The position numbers and the translations under genes were made by a program. The notes beneath the pieces are model-generated. The model saw only the letters and a program-made list of their open reading frames with translations, was not told the DNA's origin and did not search any database. From Nitrososphaeraceae archaeon (lineage in GTDB: Archaea > Thermoproteota > Nitrososphaeria > Nitrososphaerales > Nitrososphaeraceae), in the NCBI GenBank assembly GCA_030038695.1, contig JASHSN010000043.1, positions 1 to 9,744 on the forward strand: 9,744 nt of DNA. The letters run 5' to 3'. Shown here one piece after another: positions 1-6,756 of this stretch (position 1 is the first letter of the stretch; each line of letters begins with the position of its first letter).

Positions 1-85
1 CTTTAACGACAACTTGCATATCACGGATATTGTTGGTTTACAAATACATACATAGAGAGGAGATCATCTTAAGATCACGTTCTAA

Positions 86-370
86 ATGAAAAAATACAGA
101 AGTAGGACCGAAATAATTGCATTAATCTTAGAGGCTGCTAATCAGAGAGACGGTGTACTTAAAATAAAAATAATGTATTCTGCATCGATAACTTCAAAGC
201 AGTTGTATGATTACTTACCATTTTTGATGAAAAATGAGTTGTTAGAGTATGGTGGACAGAAAGGGCGATCTTATAGAATTACAAGAAGGGGAATACATTT
301 CTTGCAGGTATACAATCAGCTACGTGAAATGGTAGGGACAAAAAGGTTAGAAAATCTGAATATTTTGTAA
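86..370 (+). CDS. ArnR1-like winged helix-turn-helix transcriptional regulator, 94 aa
   Basis: Small DNA-binding protein of the archaeal winged-helix family related to ArnR1 (Pfam HTH_45), which is greatly expanded in Thaumarchaeota. The basic N-terminus (residues 1-8) leads into helix 1 (RTEIIALILEA). The family hallmark IMYSASITSKQLYDYLPFL (about 29-47) forms helices 2 and 3, with the recognition helix around 36-49. The wing is GRSYRITRRGIHFLQ (about 60-74), and a short helical tail ends the protein. Length is normal for the family. ATG 86 directly follows an in-frame TAA at 83-85, so no upstream extension is possible. A purine-rich GAGGAG lies at 56-61, too far (about 24 nt) for a good Shine-Dalgarno. 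The target is unknown; such proteins usually bind DNA as dimers. No operon partner is visible downstream. Confidence 0.85.
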   Translation: MKKYRSRTEIIALILEAANQRDGVLKIKIMYSASITSKQLYDYLPFLMKNELLEYGGQKGRSYRITRRGIHFLQVYNQLREMVGTKRLENLNIL

Positions 371-449
371 TATGGAGCTCGTTTGAAATCGATCACAGAC
401 ACTCTAGCATAATGCATAATTTATTCAATGTCGTTTGATAACAGGTAAA

Positions 450-698
450 ATGGACGAATCCCCCACTAGTAAATAAAGTCAGTAATATGTCCATACTGCC
501 GGTATCCTCGACGGCGTAAGCACTTCAGCAAAACAATGTTTTCATTCTGTAATGACTGGTGGAAGCAACAAGAAACACCAAATGTCCATATTGCAAATAT
601 TTCAAGATATCGAATATCCAGTAGGCCTGATATACAGACAGGAAATTCTAACTCGATTTGCAAAGTTCTTGACGACTTGGCTATTGTTAGCAGAGTAA
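450..698 (+). pseudogene. Decayed zinc-ribbon-like ORF (two CPYC motifs in different frames)
   Basis: A protein-like signal is spread over successive frames. ATG 450 begins MDESPTSK and stops at 474. One frame over (open from 473) comes SVICPYC followed by a basic stretch PRRRKHFSK and FCNDWWKQQ. A second CPYC (KCPYCK, 580-597) lies in the next frame. The last frame continues as GLIYRQEILTRFAKF and ends at TAA 696-698. Repeated CxxC pairs next to basic residues suggest a zinc ribbon, as in small regulators or transposase N-termini, but I do not recognise the family. The open frame 536-730 has a start only after the first CPYC, so it does not capture a whole protein. Chance remains possible for so short a stretch. 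Confidence 0.3.
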
Positions 699-863
699 TA
701 ATTTATGAACTGGAGTGGCGTGGCGATTAAATTCAGGGAGCAGAAGGAGATGTGTACTATTATTCGTATTTGCAGAGGAAATGTTTCAACTATCAGTCAA
801 TTATTCAGTTCTGTAACTTTGTAGCAAATTGATTATTATTGTTATTATTGAATCAAAAATTAG

Positions 864-1241
864 ATGGGTGAAGGGAGGGACTTTTTACGTAGAATATGCT
901 TCATTGCCTTATCATCTAATACAGGAATTGCTTTCGCTGCTGTAGTCGATACAGGAGGCAAACTTATTGTCGGACAATCGAGGCTGAGTAACACGGAGTC
1001 TGGAAGGAAAGACCATTTTTCAAACACCAATTATCCAGTTGGCAATCTATTTTACTTGAACTATTTAGTTCCGACTATAAAAAAGGGAATTAGTACTACT
1101 AACGTTCATCCCCAAGATAAGTCAACAAACATGAAGTTTCAATTGATCCACGTTGCAGATGAGAGCAAGATTGCTATTTCTCCGCTAATTGGTAGTAAGG
1201 GCAAATATTTGTGTGTCTATCTTTCCAAGCATACTAATTAG
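864..1241 (+). CDS. DUF6659-like (roadblock-like fold) protein, 125 aa
   Basis: Resembles the DUF6659 family of small soluble proteins common in ammonia-oxidising archaea. The N-terminal pattern RRICFIALSSNTGIAFAAVV then DTGGKLIVGQSR (residues about 9-40) matches the family's opening: a helix, then a beta-strand with VVD..GKLI. The C-terminal part LIHVADESKIAISPLIG followed by KYLCVYLS (about 94-121) matches its paired strands. The middle (40-90), usually a helix with conserved Arg, is diverged here. The general fold suggests a sensory or scaffold role like roadblock/longin-type domains; no catalytic motif is visible. ATG 864 directly follows an in-frame TAG at 861. There is no clear Shine-Dalgarno, and an AT-rich TTATTATTG stretch precedes the gene. 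The family call is by memory of the pattern and the function is unknown. Confidence 0.7.
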   Translation: MGEGRDFLRRICFIALSSNTGIAFAAVVDTGGKLIVGQSRLSNTESGRKDHFSNTNYPVGNLFYLNYLVPTIKKGISTTNVHPQDKSTNMKFQLIHVADESKIAISPLIGSKGKYLCVYLSKHTN

Positions 1242-1344
1242 GTAGAGTATTGCGTTTAGTATTATCTTATTTACATATTTAGACCGCAGCTTTGAATAGT
1301 AGTGTCGTATATGCATTCAATTGACGGCTTTCTCCTGACAGGTG

Positions 1345-1355
1345 CTTTTAAAAAA
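1345..1355 (+). promoter_or_regulatory. TATA box of the HtrA-like protease gene
   Basis: The sequence CTTTTAAAAAA is centred about 35 nt before ATG 1385. An archaeal transcript would start 24-28 nt downstream, around 1375-1380, leaving a leader of under 10 nt. No Shine-Dalgarno is seen, which fits. Confidence 0.5.
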
Positions 1356-1384
1356 TTGGACTGACTTAAAAGGGCAAGAATATA

Positions 1385-2752
1385 ATGTGGAAAAGACATT
1401 TTTGGCAACATATAAATACTCTTTTTTCATTATCTAAAATAATGAGCAAAAGAACAGAAATAGTTTTGCTTGTAACGGCAGTTCCACTAGTTGTTACAAT
1501 AATGATACAAGCGTCAACATTTGACCCTACCAAAACTATACAGAACAGCTTAACAAATGTCGCTGCTGCTATAACATACCTCCAAAATAATGGAAAAACA
1601 CTGACCAGAGATAATTCGCAACAGCCAAGCTCACCTATTACTCAACAATCTTCTGAAACTACAAATCAAGATCAACTAGAGAACATAGCTTTACCATCTT
1701 CTACTCGAACTACAAACCTCACCACTATTTTCAAGCAAGTGGAGAATTCTGTTGTTCAAATTACAGCTAAAACATCAAATCCCAATTTGCAGATAATAAT
1801 AAATGGTAACGAGCTTGGAGGCCAATCTACAAGATTAGGTTCTGGATTTGTATACGATAAGCAAGGGCACATACTCACAAATAATCATGTAATTGATGGA
1901 GCTAGTACGGCTGATGTAACATTTGTTGATGGAAATACGTATAGAGCAAAAGTAATTGGAAAAGACCCTTCTAGTGACATTGCAGTATTACAAATTACAG
2001 ATAATTTCTCACCGGAGAACCTCGTTCCTTTGCCTATTGTGAATTCTTCTTCTCTACAAGTAGGACAACAGGTAATAGCTATAGGTAATCCATTTGGGCT
2101 TAGTGATACGATGACAACTGGTATTGTTAGTCAAACGGGGCGCCTACTGCCAAATCCCGATACGGGGTTTTCCACACCTGGTGCAATTCAGACAGATGCC
2201 CCAATTAATCCTGGTAATTCGGGTGGTCCATTACTGAATATGCTAGGACAGGTAGTAGGAATAAATACCGCAATCAATTCTGCTACTGGCGAATTCTCTG
2301 GAATAGGTTTTGCAGTTCCATCAAATATGATAATCAAAGAAGTTCCAACAATAATTCAAACTGGAGCCTACAATCACCCATGGCTAGGAATAGCTGGTGG
2401 CGCTGTAACTCCGGATATAGCACAGTCTGCAGGCCTGCCGAGAAACGGTAAGGGGGTGATTGTCGGTTCAGTTCAAAGTGGTAGTCCTGCAGAAAAAGCA
2501 GGCATACAGGGGACAACACAGAATGATTTTTCGAACGCCCAAAATTTGGGTGACATTATAACAGCGATTGATGGACATCCTCTGAAGAGTATAGATGATC
2601 TCATCAATTACATCGATTTGCATAAGTCGATTGGAGATAATGTAGCGTTGACTCTCAACAGGCATGGCCAGATAATGAATTTGAATATTGTGTTAGAAAC
2701 ACGACCAGCATCATTACAGAATGCGACACAACAAGAGACTATTCTGCCTTGA
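1385..2752 (+). CDS. Membrane-anchored HtrA/DegP-type trypsin-like serine protease with one PDZ domain
   Basis: Extracytoplasmic quality-control protease that degrades or refolds damaged envelope proteins. A basic N-terminus is followed by one membrane helix (about residues 25-42), so the body faces outside. A low-complexity Gln/Ser/Thr linker (about 70-112) follows. The chymotrypsin-fold domain (about 112-325) carries the full triad: His168 in TNNHV, Asp198 in SSDIAVL and Ser279 in NPGNSGGPL. The PDZ domain spans about 333-437, with a HPWLGI entry and a GSPAEKAG segment, and helps choose substrates or control assembly. The length of 455 aa is typical of DegQ/DegS-like proteins with one PDZ. 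The start at 1385 is supported by the TATA spacing; Met20 (1442) is a possible alternative that keeps the helix. It is monocistronic by spacing. Identification as HtrA family is near certain; substrates are unknown. Confidence 0.97.
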   Translation: MWKRHFWQHINTLFSLSKIMSKRTEIVLLVTAVPLVVTIMIQASTFDPTKTIQNSLTNVAAAITYLQNNGKTLTRDNSQQPSSPITQQSSETTNQDQLENIALPSSTRTTNLTTIFKQVENSVVQITAKTSNPNLQIIINGNELGGQSTRLGSGFVYDKQGHILTNNHVIDGASTADVTFVDGNTYRAKVIGKDPSSDIAVLQITDNFSPENLVPLPIVNSSSLQVGQQVIAIGNPFGLSDTMTTGIVSQTGRLLPNPDTGFSTPGAIQTDAPINPGNSGGPLLNMLGQVVGINTAINSATGEFSGIGFAVPSNMIIKEVPTIIQTGAYNHPWLGIAGGAVTPDIAQSAGLPRNGKGVIVGSVQSGSPAEKAGIQGTTQNDFSNAQNLGDIITAIDGHPLKSIDDLINYIDLHKSIGDNVALTLNRHGQIMNLNIVLETRPASLQNATQQETILP

Positions 2753-3074
2753 TAAAAGATAGACCTAGATAAATGACAACAAACCATCTTCAATCTCAAT
2801 TCGACTCAGAATCGAAAGATAGTATAAATAATAGGCATGCCTAATTAGACATGACTAACAAGCGAATACACGAATACGGAATGTTTGGCATTGACATATT
2901 CACTTCGAAGTCGTATCTATCTAGAAGTCATGAGCGCTACCATTATCGTGTCTCCGCTCGAAGAGGATATCAATAATATCGTAGTACGATTTACTTTGTT
3001 CGGTGCAGCTAGTTAGGCCATACTAATACAAGATAGATATTGATAAATATAATGACATCTAGGATCCATTACTT
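2753..3074. other. Gene-free stretch after htrA with TATA-like elements and a palindrome
   Basis: There is no recognisable gene here. It holds GTATAAATA (2822-2830), a 12-bp perfect palindrome TAGGCATGCCTA at 2832-2843 between that element and ATG 2851, a 41-codon ORF (2851-2976) of unknown reality, and a second TATA-like GATAAATATA (3042-3051) about 28 nt before ATG 3075 of the decayed regulator. Confidence 0.5.
2851..2976 (+). CDS. Possible 41-aa small ORF with well-placed TATA box
   Basis: An ATG-started ORF of 41 codons ending at TAA 2974, beginning MTNKRIHEYGMF and ending SARRGYQ. It is rich in Arg, His and Tyr and has no recognisable motif. The only positive evidence is GTATAAATA at 2822-2830, whose spacing (about 25 nt) would give a leaderless mRNA starting at this ATG. 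The palindrome at 2832-2843 lies where an operator could act. It could equally be a chance ORF in decayed DNA. Confidence 0.2.
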   Translation: MTNKRIHEYGMFGIDIFTSKSYLSRSHERYHYRVSARRGYQ

Positions 3075-3312
3075 ATGTTGCTGGGACTCGTCGATTCGAA
3101 AACATCTAGAATGTCTACGATGAGCTTCGAAAGCTGTCACGACAACGAACTTTCTAGAAGTTCTACATACAGAATCATGGGAAAGTTATATAAATTAGGT
3201 CTACAGTCCAAAAAATAATTTGGCGGCAAAGTCTTTCCATACAGAAAGCAGAGTAAAATCTTTAAAGATTAGTCTAAGAAAAGACAAAATATCGATGGTG
3301 TCACAAAAATGA
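3075..3312 (+). pseudogene. Decayed winged-helix transcriptional regulator
   Basis: ATG 3075 opens a 47-codon frame starting MLLGLVDSKTSRM and containing ELSRSSTYRIMGKLYKLGL. That is a typical helix-turn-helix recognition segment of thaumarchaeal TrmB/ArsR-like regulators, in which a Ser/Thr-Tyr-Arg helix is followed by KLxxLGL. TAA 3216 interrupts it, but the same frame continues as FGGKVFPYRKQSKIFK, the expected wing and strand. After a frameshift near 3266 the final strand reads SLRKDKISMVSQK and stops at TGA 3310. The pieces together make about 78 residues in the correct order, near the usual domain size, so this is a broken copy rather than chance. A TATA-like GATAAATATA (3042-3051) is at leaderless spacing. 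The first 47 codons might still be translated, but would lack the wing. Confidence 0.55.
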
Positions 3313-3342
3313 GCTAGACGATCTTCATCCGATACCGTCTTG

Positions 3343-3365
3343 TCCGCCTAGTGCATACTAGCGGA
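3343..3365 (+). repeat. Hairpin-forming inverted repeat
   Basis: The left arm TCCGCCTAGT (3343-3352) and the right arm ACTAGCGGA (3357-3365) pair over 9 bp with one bulged C and a GCAT tetraloop. It lies 31 nt after the final stop of the decayed regulator. There is no long T-run behind it, only ATTTC, so a terminator role is uncertain. It is the strongest short hairpin noticed in the 3.3-3.6 kb gap, which otherwise shows no gene. Confidence 0.45.
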
Positions 3366-3566
3366 TTTCATATAATGACAAACGAACATTGAGTTCAATC
3401 TTTTGCCTTCTGTGTGAAGCAAATTTTGGTTGTAGATGTGATTCTTTGTGATTAATATATCGCGATTTGATAATTTGAGATTACCTCTTAGTCTATTAGA
3501 AAACGAGCGCAGACAACATAACTATAGAATACTGTAGTAGATAAGTTGCACACTATTAGACTCCAT

Positions 3567-3576
3567 GTTTAAATAG
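3567..3576 (+). promoter_or_regulatory. TATA box of the CDF transporter gene
   Basis: GTTTAAATAG is very close to the archaeal consensus and sits about 35 nt before ATG 3607. It implies a start site near 3597 and a leader of about 10 nt. Confidence 0.6.
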
Positions 3577-3606
3577 GATAAGTTAGTAGTTATGTTATAC
3601 TAATTA

Positions 3607-4605
3607 ATGGACGAACATTGCGCTGTAGATACCACTCATCGTGGTAATCTGACAGCTACTAAAATGCAGCAAAAACCTAGAGAATTCTCCAGACCGATAA
3701 ATGAGGGCATTCAATGCGCCCAAAAGATTGCGAAAATTTCTATCATTACCTTACTTAGTGTAGGAATAGTTGAGCTTCTAATTGGCCATCTGAGTGGTAG
3801 CGTAGTCGCAACTGCTGATGGAATAGATTCGCTATCAGACGCAATGATTTCATTTATAGTATTTATGGGTCTTGTAATCGCCGGTCGTCCTCCCGATAGG
3901 AAATTTCACTTTGGTTACTACAAGGTAGAGAGTTTTGCCGCCCTAATCGCAGCAATAGGGATGATTGTAATGGGATCCGTTATCCTATACCACTCATCCA
4001 GTTCATTACTACTACAACACAAACACGAAATTCAACAGCCTGTTTTAACAATGATAGTCTTAGCTGCTGCAAGTATAATATCCATATACAGGGCATTGCA
4101 GATGAGAAATATTGCAAATAAATATAGTCTTTTATCGTTAAGAACGGATGCTAAGAATTCAATAAAAGATGGTTCAGCTTCAGTTGTAGGATTCCTAAGT
4201 ATTTTGATTGCTACACAATTTGGATTTTCGCAGATGGATGCAATAGGTGGTATAATAATAGCAGGATACATCTTCTCAGTTGCTTATGTATCACTTAAGC
4301 AATCATCATTGATTCTTGTAGATTCATGGCAGAATCCAAAAGTTACTGACTTGATAAAACAAACCATTGAAAACAAGTTCGAAGGGAATGATCAGATCAA
4401 AGTGCAGCAAATTTTGCTACGCCCTGCTGGAATGATGGTGGTATTTGCTGCTGTCCATATAGAAGTCGATGGCGGGAAGAGATTCGCTGATGTAGAATTA
4501 TTAACAAGAGAAGTAGAGGTGGCGATTCGATCAAAAATACCCTATATAAAGAAAATTTCAGTGATACCTCATTCATTAAACTCATTGCCGATAGTATCAG
4601 AATAG
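3607..4605 (+). CDS. Cation diffusion facilitator (CDF) family divalent metal transporter
   Basis: Six-helix membrane exporter that swaps a divalent metal ion (Zn, Fe, Mn, Co, Ni or Cd class) for protons. After a soluble N-terminal 35 residues come helices at about 43-61, 66-93, 108-128, 145-161, 190-207 and 211-230, then a cytoplasmic metal-sensing dimer domain (about 245-322). TM2 holds the metal motif D74-x3-D78 (GIDSLSDAM). Before TM5, where Zn/Fe-type CDFs have H-x3-D, this protein has N184-x3-D188 (DAKNSIKDG). The RPPDRKFHFGYYKVES loop (about 94-109) is the classic CDF signature. The length of 332 aa is normal. ATG 3607 fits the TATA spacing; Met20 (3664) is a weaker alternative start. 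The family is certain. Metal choice is open, since D/D plus N/D is not the standard zinc set. Confidence 0.96.
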   Translation: MDEHCAVDTTHRGNLTATKMQQKPREFSRPINEGIQCAQKIAKISIITLLSVGIVELLIGHLSGSVVATADGIDSLSDAMISFIVFMGLVIAGRPPDRKFHFGYYKVESFAALIAAIGMIVMGSVILYHSSSSLLLQHKHEIQQPVLTMIVLAAASIISIYRALQMRNIANKYSLLSLRTDAKNSIKDGSASVVGFLSILIATQFGFSQMDAIGGIIIAGYIFSVAYVSLKQSSLILVDSWQNPKVTDLIKQTIENKFEGNDQIKVQQILLRPAGMMVVFAAVHIEVDGGKRFADVELLTREVEVAIRSKIPYIKKISVIPHSLNSLPIVSE

Positions 4606-4835
4606 GCCGATGTAACATCACACAGTGTGTGTGTCAAGTTCAAGAGCATTAATCGCTTTGCATATTTGACCCTCCTTTAGAAGATCTTGCGTCTATTTTG
4701 TTAGATTTCCATTCAATTCGCTGTCAGACTTCTAATTGTTTTCTTTGGATATGTTCAGGAGCTGTTTATAGCTCACGTTAATTAATTTACTAGTGACCAG
4801 CAAACTGTTGAAGGTAAACGGAAGAGGAGATAGAG
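4606..4835 (+). other. Intergenic region between the CDF gene and the 4836 ORF
   Basis: No gene is seen. A GT/CA-rich imperfect hairpin (CACAC/GTGTG, about 4620-4632) follows the CDF stop. TTTATA at 4765-4770 could be a TATA element for the following ORF. Confidence 0.35.
4824..4830 (+). promoter_or_regulatory. Strong Shine-Dalgarno before ATG 4836
   Basis: GAGGAGA ends 5 nt before ATG 4836, an ideal archaeal ribosome-binding site and the best in this window. It marks 4836 as a current or former translation start, although the ORF behind it is only 60 codons and runs into the acyl-CoA dehydrogenase gene. Confidence 0.55.
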
Positions 4836-5018
4836 ATGAGGCATCCTTTCACCTTGTCAAAATATGCTGTTACTTTTGCCAATATCCTCCAACACGCAGA
4901 AACAAGAGTGCCTATGGTGTTGTTCCTATACATTCATCAGAGACCTAGTTCATGTCTTCTTATTCTAATCTTTCCCAGATGGTTTTTAATATATCCAGCA
5001 AGCAGGAATCATTCTTAA
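4836..5018 (+). pseudogene. Possible N-terminal remnant of an acyl-CoA ligase, or leader ORF of the dehydrogenase
   Basis: A 60-codon ORF with an ideal ribosome-binding site. Its first 32 residues, MRHPFTLSKYAV then TFANILQHAETRVPMV, resemble the start of AMP-forming acyl-CoA synthetases, which typically open with a Pro-Leu-Thr segment and a helix of the type ILxxAxxxxP. From ATG 4952 onward it only shadows the dehydrogenase in another frame. Two readings are possible. It may be a ligase gene lost by deletion except for its first codons, which suits an acyl-CoA dehydrogenase neighbour. Or it may be a short leader peptide whose translation feeds ribosomes to the dehydrogenase start, which has no Shine-Dalgarno of its own. 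The ligase likeness is from memory and rests on few residues. Confidence 0.3.
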
Positions 5019-6226
5019 AACAAGTCGATAATGTATGCAAGATACTACGCCCATATGAGGAAGAATGTTATCTCCAAGAAAAATTTAATGATAGAATTAT
5101 CCCAGAATTTGCAAAAGTTGGAATGCTTGGCTGTCCTATATCAAGAAGGTATGGTGGTCTAGGTTATGATACACTTACCTACATACTAGCTCTTCAAAGA
5201 ATAGGCAGAGAAGGAAGTTCAATACGAACGTTTTTTTCGGTGCATACCTCTTTAGCTCAAACGACGCTTCAATCTTGGGGTACTGAAGAACAAAAAAAAG
5301 AGTATCTTTCGAAAACGACTAATGGCAATAGTATTATGGCGTTTGCACTAACAGAACCTGTAGCAGGCAGCGATCCTTCTTCTATGACAACAAAATTTGA
5401 AATCAGAGATGGAGATCACTATGTGCTAAATGGTAAAAAACATTGGATAGGCAACGGTACATTTGCAGATATTATACTCGTCTTTGCAAAAGATGCTAGA
5501 AATGATAATAACGGAAATGTGTCTGCATTTATTATAGATAGAAACTCTTGTCCTAGTCTTCGAGTGCAAGAAATGAAAAATAAGATGGGATTGCTAACTG
5601 TTAAAAATGCAGAGATTGATTTTGAAAATTGTATTGTTCCCAAAAAAAACTTATTAGGACCTAAGGGAAAAGGTCTAAGCATTGCGTATAGCGGGCTAAT
5701 TGACGGTAGGCTGAGTGTTGCTGCTGGTGCATTAGGTGTAATGGAGGATTGTTTAGAGGAATCAATGATTCATTCGAAAAGACGAGAACAACATGGATCT
5801 ATATTAGCTAAAAAGCAATTGATACAAGATCATATCGCTTTAATGGTTGCAAATATTGAAAGTTCTAAGTGGCTTAGTTACCGTGCAGCAGGATCTGTGC
5901 AAAAGTTACACAACTATATAGAGAATATGAAAAGGACTGAAGATTGGCAATCTAAATTGAACATTACCAATAAAGAATACTCGTTGCTTAGAAAAGAGGC
6001 GGATACATTGGCTTCTATCGCAAAATTTCATGCAACCAATACCGCATTTGATACATCAAATAGGGCAGTACAAATTTTCGGGGCTTCAGGATATAGAAAA
6101 ACAACTAGAGTTGCACGACACTTCTTGGATTCACGAGCAACTACTATTTATGAAGGAACGAATGAAATTCTAAAATTAAAGATAGCAGCTATGATGCTCG
6201 GGAGAGATTATACAGCTTATAGATAG
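4952..6226 (+). CDS. Acyl-CoA dehydrogenase (FAD-dependent)
   Basis: Cytoplasmic flavoenzyme that oxidises an acyl-CoA to the 2,3-enoyl-CoA and passes electrons to an ETF-type acceptor. The N-terminal helical domain is at about 15-128 with the RYGGLGY turn (66-72). The middle beta domain has the flavin signatures FALTEPVAGSD (131-141) and NGKKHWIGNG (160-169). The C-terminal helical domain carries GRLSVAAGALG (252-262), QIFGASGY (374-381) and IYEGTNEI (399-406). Glu401 is at the usual catalytic-base position of the short-chain/glutaryl type. At 424 aa it is about 40 longer than the common size, partly from a charged insert at about 318-348. ATG 4952 lacks a ribosome-binding site, so translation may be coupled to the 4836 ORF. 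Substrate chain length cannot be read from the sequence. A partial second copy of its C-terminus lies downstream at 6565. Confidence 0.97.
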   Translation: MSSYSNLSQMVFNISSKQESFLKQVDNVCKILRPYEEECYLQEKFNDRIIPEFAKVGMLGCPISRRYGGLGYDTLTYILALQRIGREGSSIRTFFSVHTSLAQTTLQSWGTEEQKKEYLSKTTNGNSIMAFALTEPVAGSDPSSMTTKFEIRDGDHYVLNGKKHWIGNGTFADIILVFAKDARNDNNGNVSAFIIDRNSCPSLRVQEMKNKMGLLTVKNAEIDFENCIVPKKNLLGPKGKGLSIAYSGLIDGRLSVAAGALGVMEDCLEESMIHSKRREQHGSILAKKQLIQDHIALMVANIESSKWLSYRAAGSVQKLHNYIENMKRTEDWQSKLNITNKEYSLLRKEADTLASIAKFHATNTAFDTSNRAVQIFGASGYRKTTRVARHFLDSRATTIYEGTNEILKLKIAAMMLGRDYTAYR

Positions 6227-6417
6227 TGAAGACATTTTGGATAAAAAAGATGTTCTCTAATCCATGTATGTTCTCTTCACCAGGCTCAGGAGCAAATTGA
6301 TCACCCAACATGCTTTAGCTCTGGGAGTCAGCTCATCTATCTCGAACCTATCAATCGGAATTTTCATCTATCTCGGCGTTTTTCATCAAGTAATGAACTG
6401 TCCTCCTTCTTCCCCTA

Positions 6418-6603
6418 TCCCCTCCGTTTCTTGACTTTGCTATTTTTAATACCTCCAGGAGCTCTAATTTTCAGCGAGCGACTCCTTCATCCTGACCATT
6501 TTATCTCTGAGCTCCTGGATCTCTATCTTTGGATTCCATTTGTTCTGGTAATGCTTGCTGTTTCTCAGATAATTTATCCGCTATTCCAAAATTGCATTCT
6601 AGC
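6418..6603 (-). pseudogene. Possible decayed coiled-coil coding segment on the minus strand
   Basis: Reading the minus strand, three frames join into a charged heptad-like helix. The first has IADKLSEKQQALPEQMESKDR. The second has IQELRDKMVRMKESLAEN. The third has IRAPGGIKNSKVKKRRG. Each ends in a stop and the next takes over within a few bases, as expected of a gene broken by small indels. The region is strongly purine-rich on this strand, so the Lys/Glu/Arg content could also be a composition effect. The upstream end overlaps the acyl-CoA dehydrogenase relic on the other strand, so only one of the two can be native there. The family is unknown. Confidence 0.25.
6455..6518. repeat. 10-bp perfect inverted repeat, arms 6455-6464 and 6509-6518
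   Basis: CCAGGAGCTC and its exact reverse complement GAGCTCCTGG are separated by 44 nt. No target duplication or transposase is seen nearby, so the role is unknown. Confidence 0.5.
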
Positions 6604-6756
6604 AATTCTGCATTTAACTCAGCTAATAGGTCAGTTCAAATATTTGGATCTGCCTCTTATAGAAAGAGAAATAGAGTAGCAAGACATTTTTTAGATTCAC
6701 CAGCAATTACGATATATGAAGGAACGAATGAAATACTACAACTGAAGGTGGCGTAG
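6565..6756 (+). pseudogene. Truncated second copy of acyl-CoA dehydrogenase C-terminus
   Basis: An open stretch of 63 codons ending at TAG 6754 aligns without gaps to residues 350-412 of the dehydrogenase encoded at 4952-6226. By hand, about 41 of 63 residues are identical, including NR.VQIFG, RVARHFLDS and IYEGTNEIL with the catalytic Glu. It lacks the first 349 residues and the last 12. The codons differ at many silent sites (for example QIFG is CAAATATTTGGA here, CAAATTTTCGGG in the intact gene), so this is an old paralogue or duplication rather than a recent copy. The codons upstream in the same frame (from 6529) show no likeness to the family. It cannot make a working enzyme, as the flavin-binding middle domain is missing. 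Confidence 0.85.

Noticed and set aside
2334..2799. Three minus-strand ORFs over the 3' end of the protease gene
   Set aside because: They overlap the well-supported protease frame or its end and have no motifs or promoters.
3186..3270. TTATATAAAT (3186-3195) and a 14-bp palindrome AATCTTTAAAGATT (3257-3270) as promoter and structure of a small RNA
   Set aside because: Both lie inside the decayed winged-helix gene, and the TATA-like bases encode KLYKL of its recognition helix region, so coding origin explains them.
6431..6679. Plus-strand 82-codon hydrophobic ORF
   Set aside because: Its C-terminal third overlaps the dehydrogenase relic in the wrong frame, and the rest is a pyrimidine-rich stretch that reads as Leu/Ile/Phe by composition.
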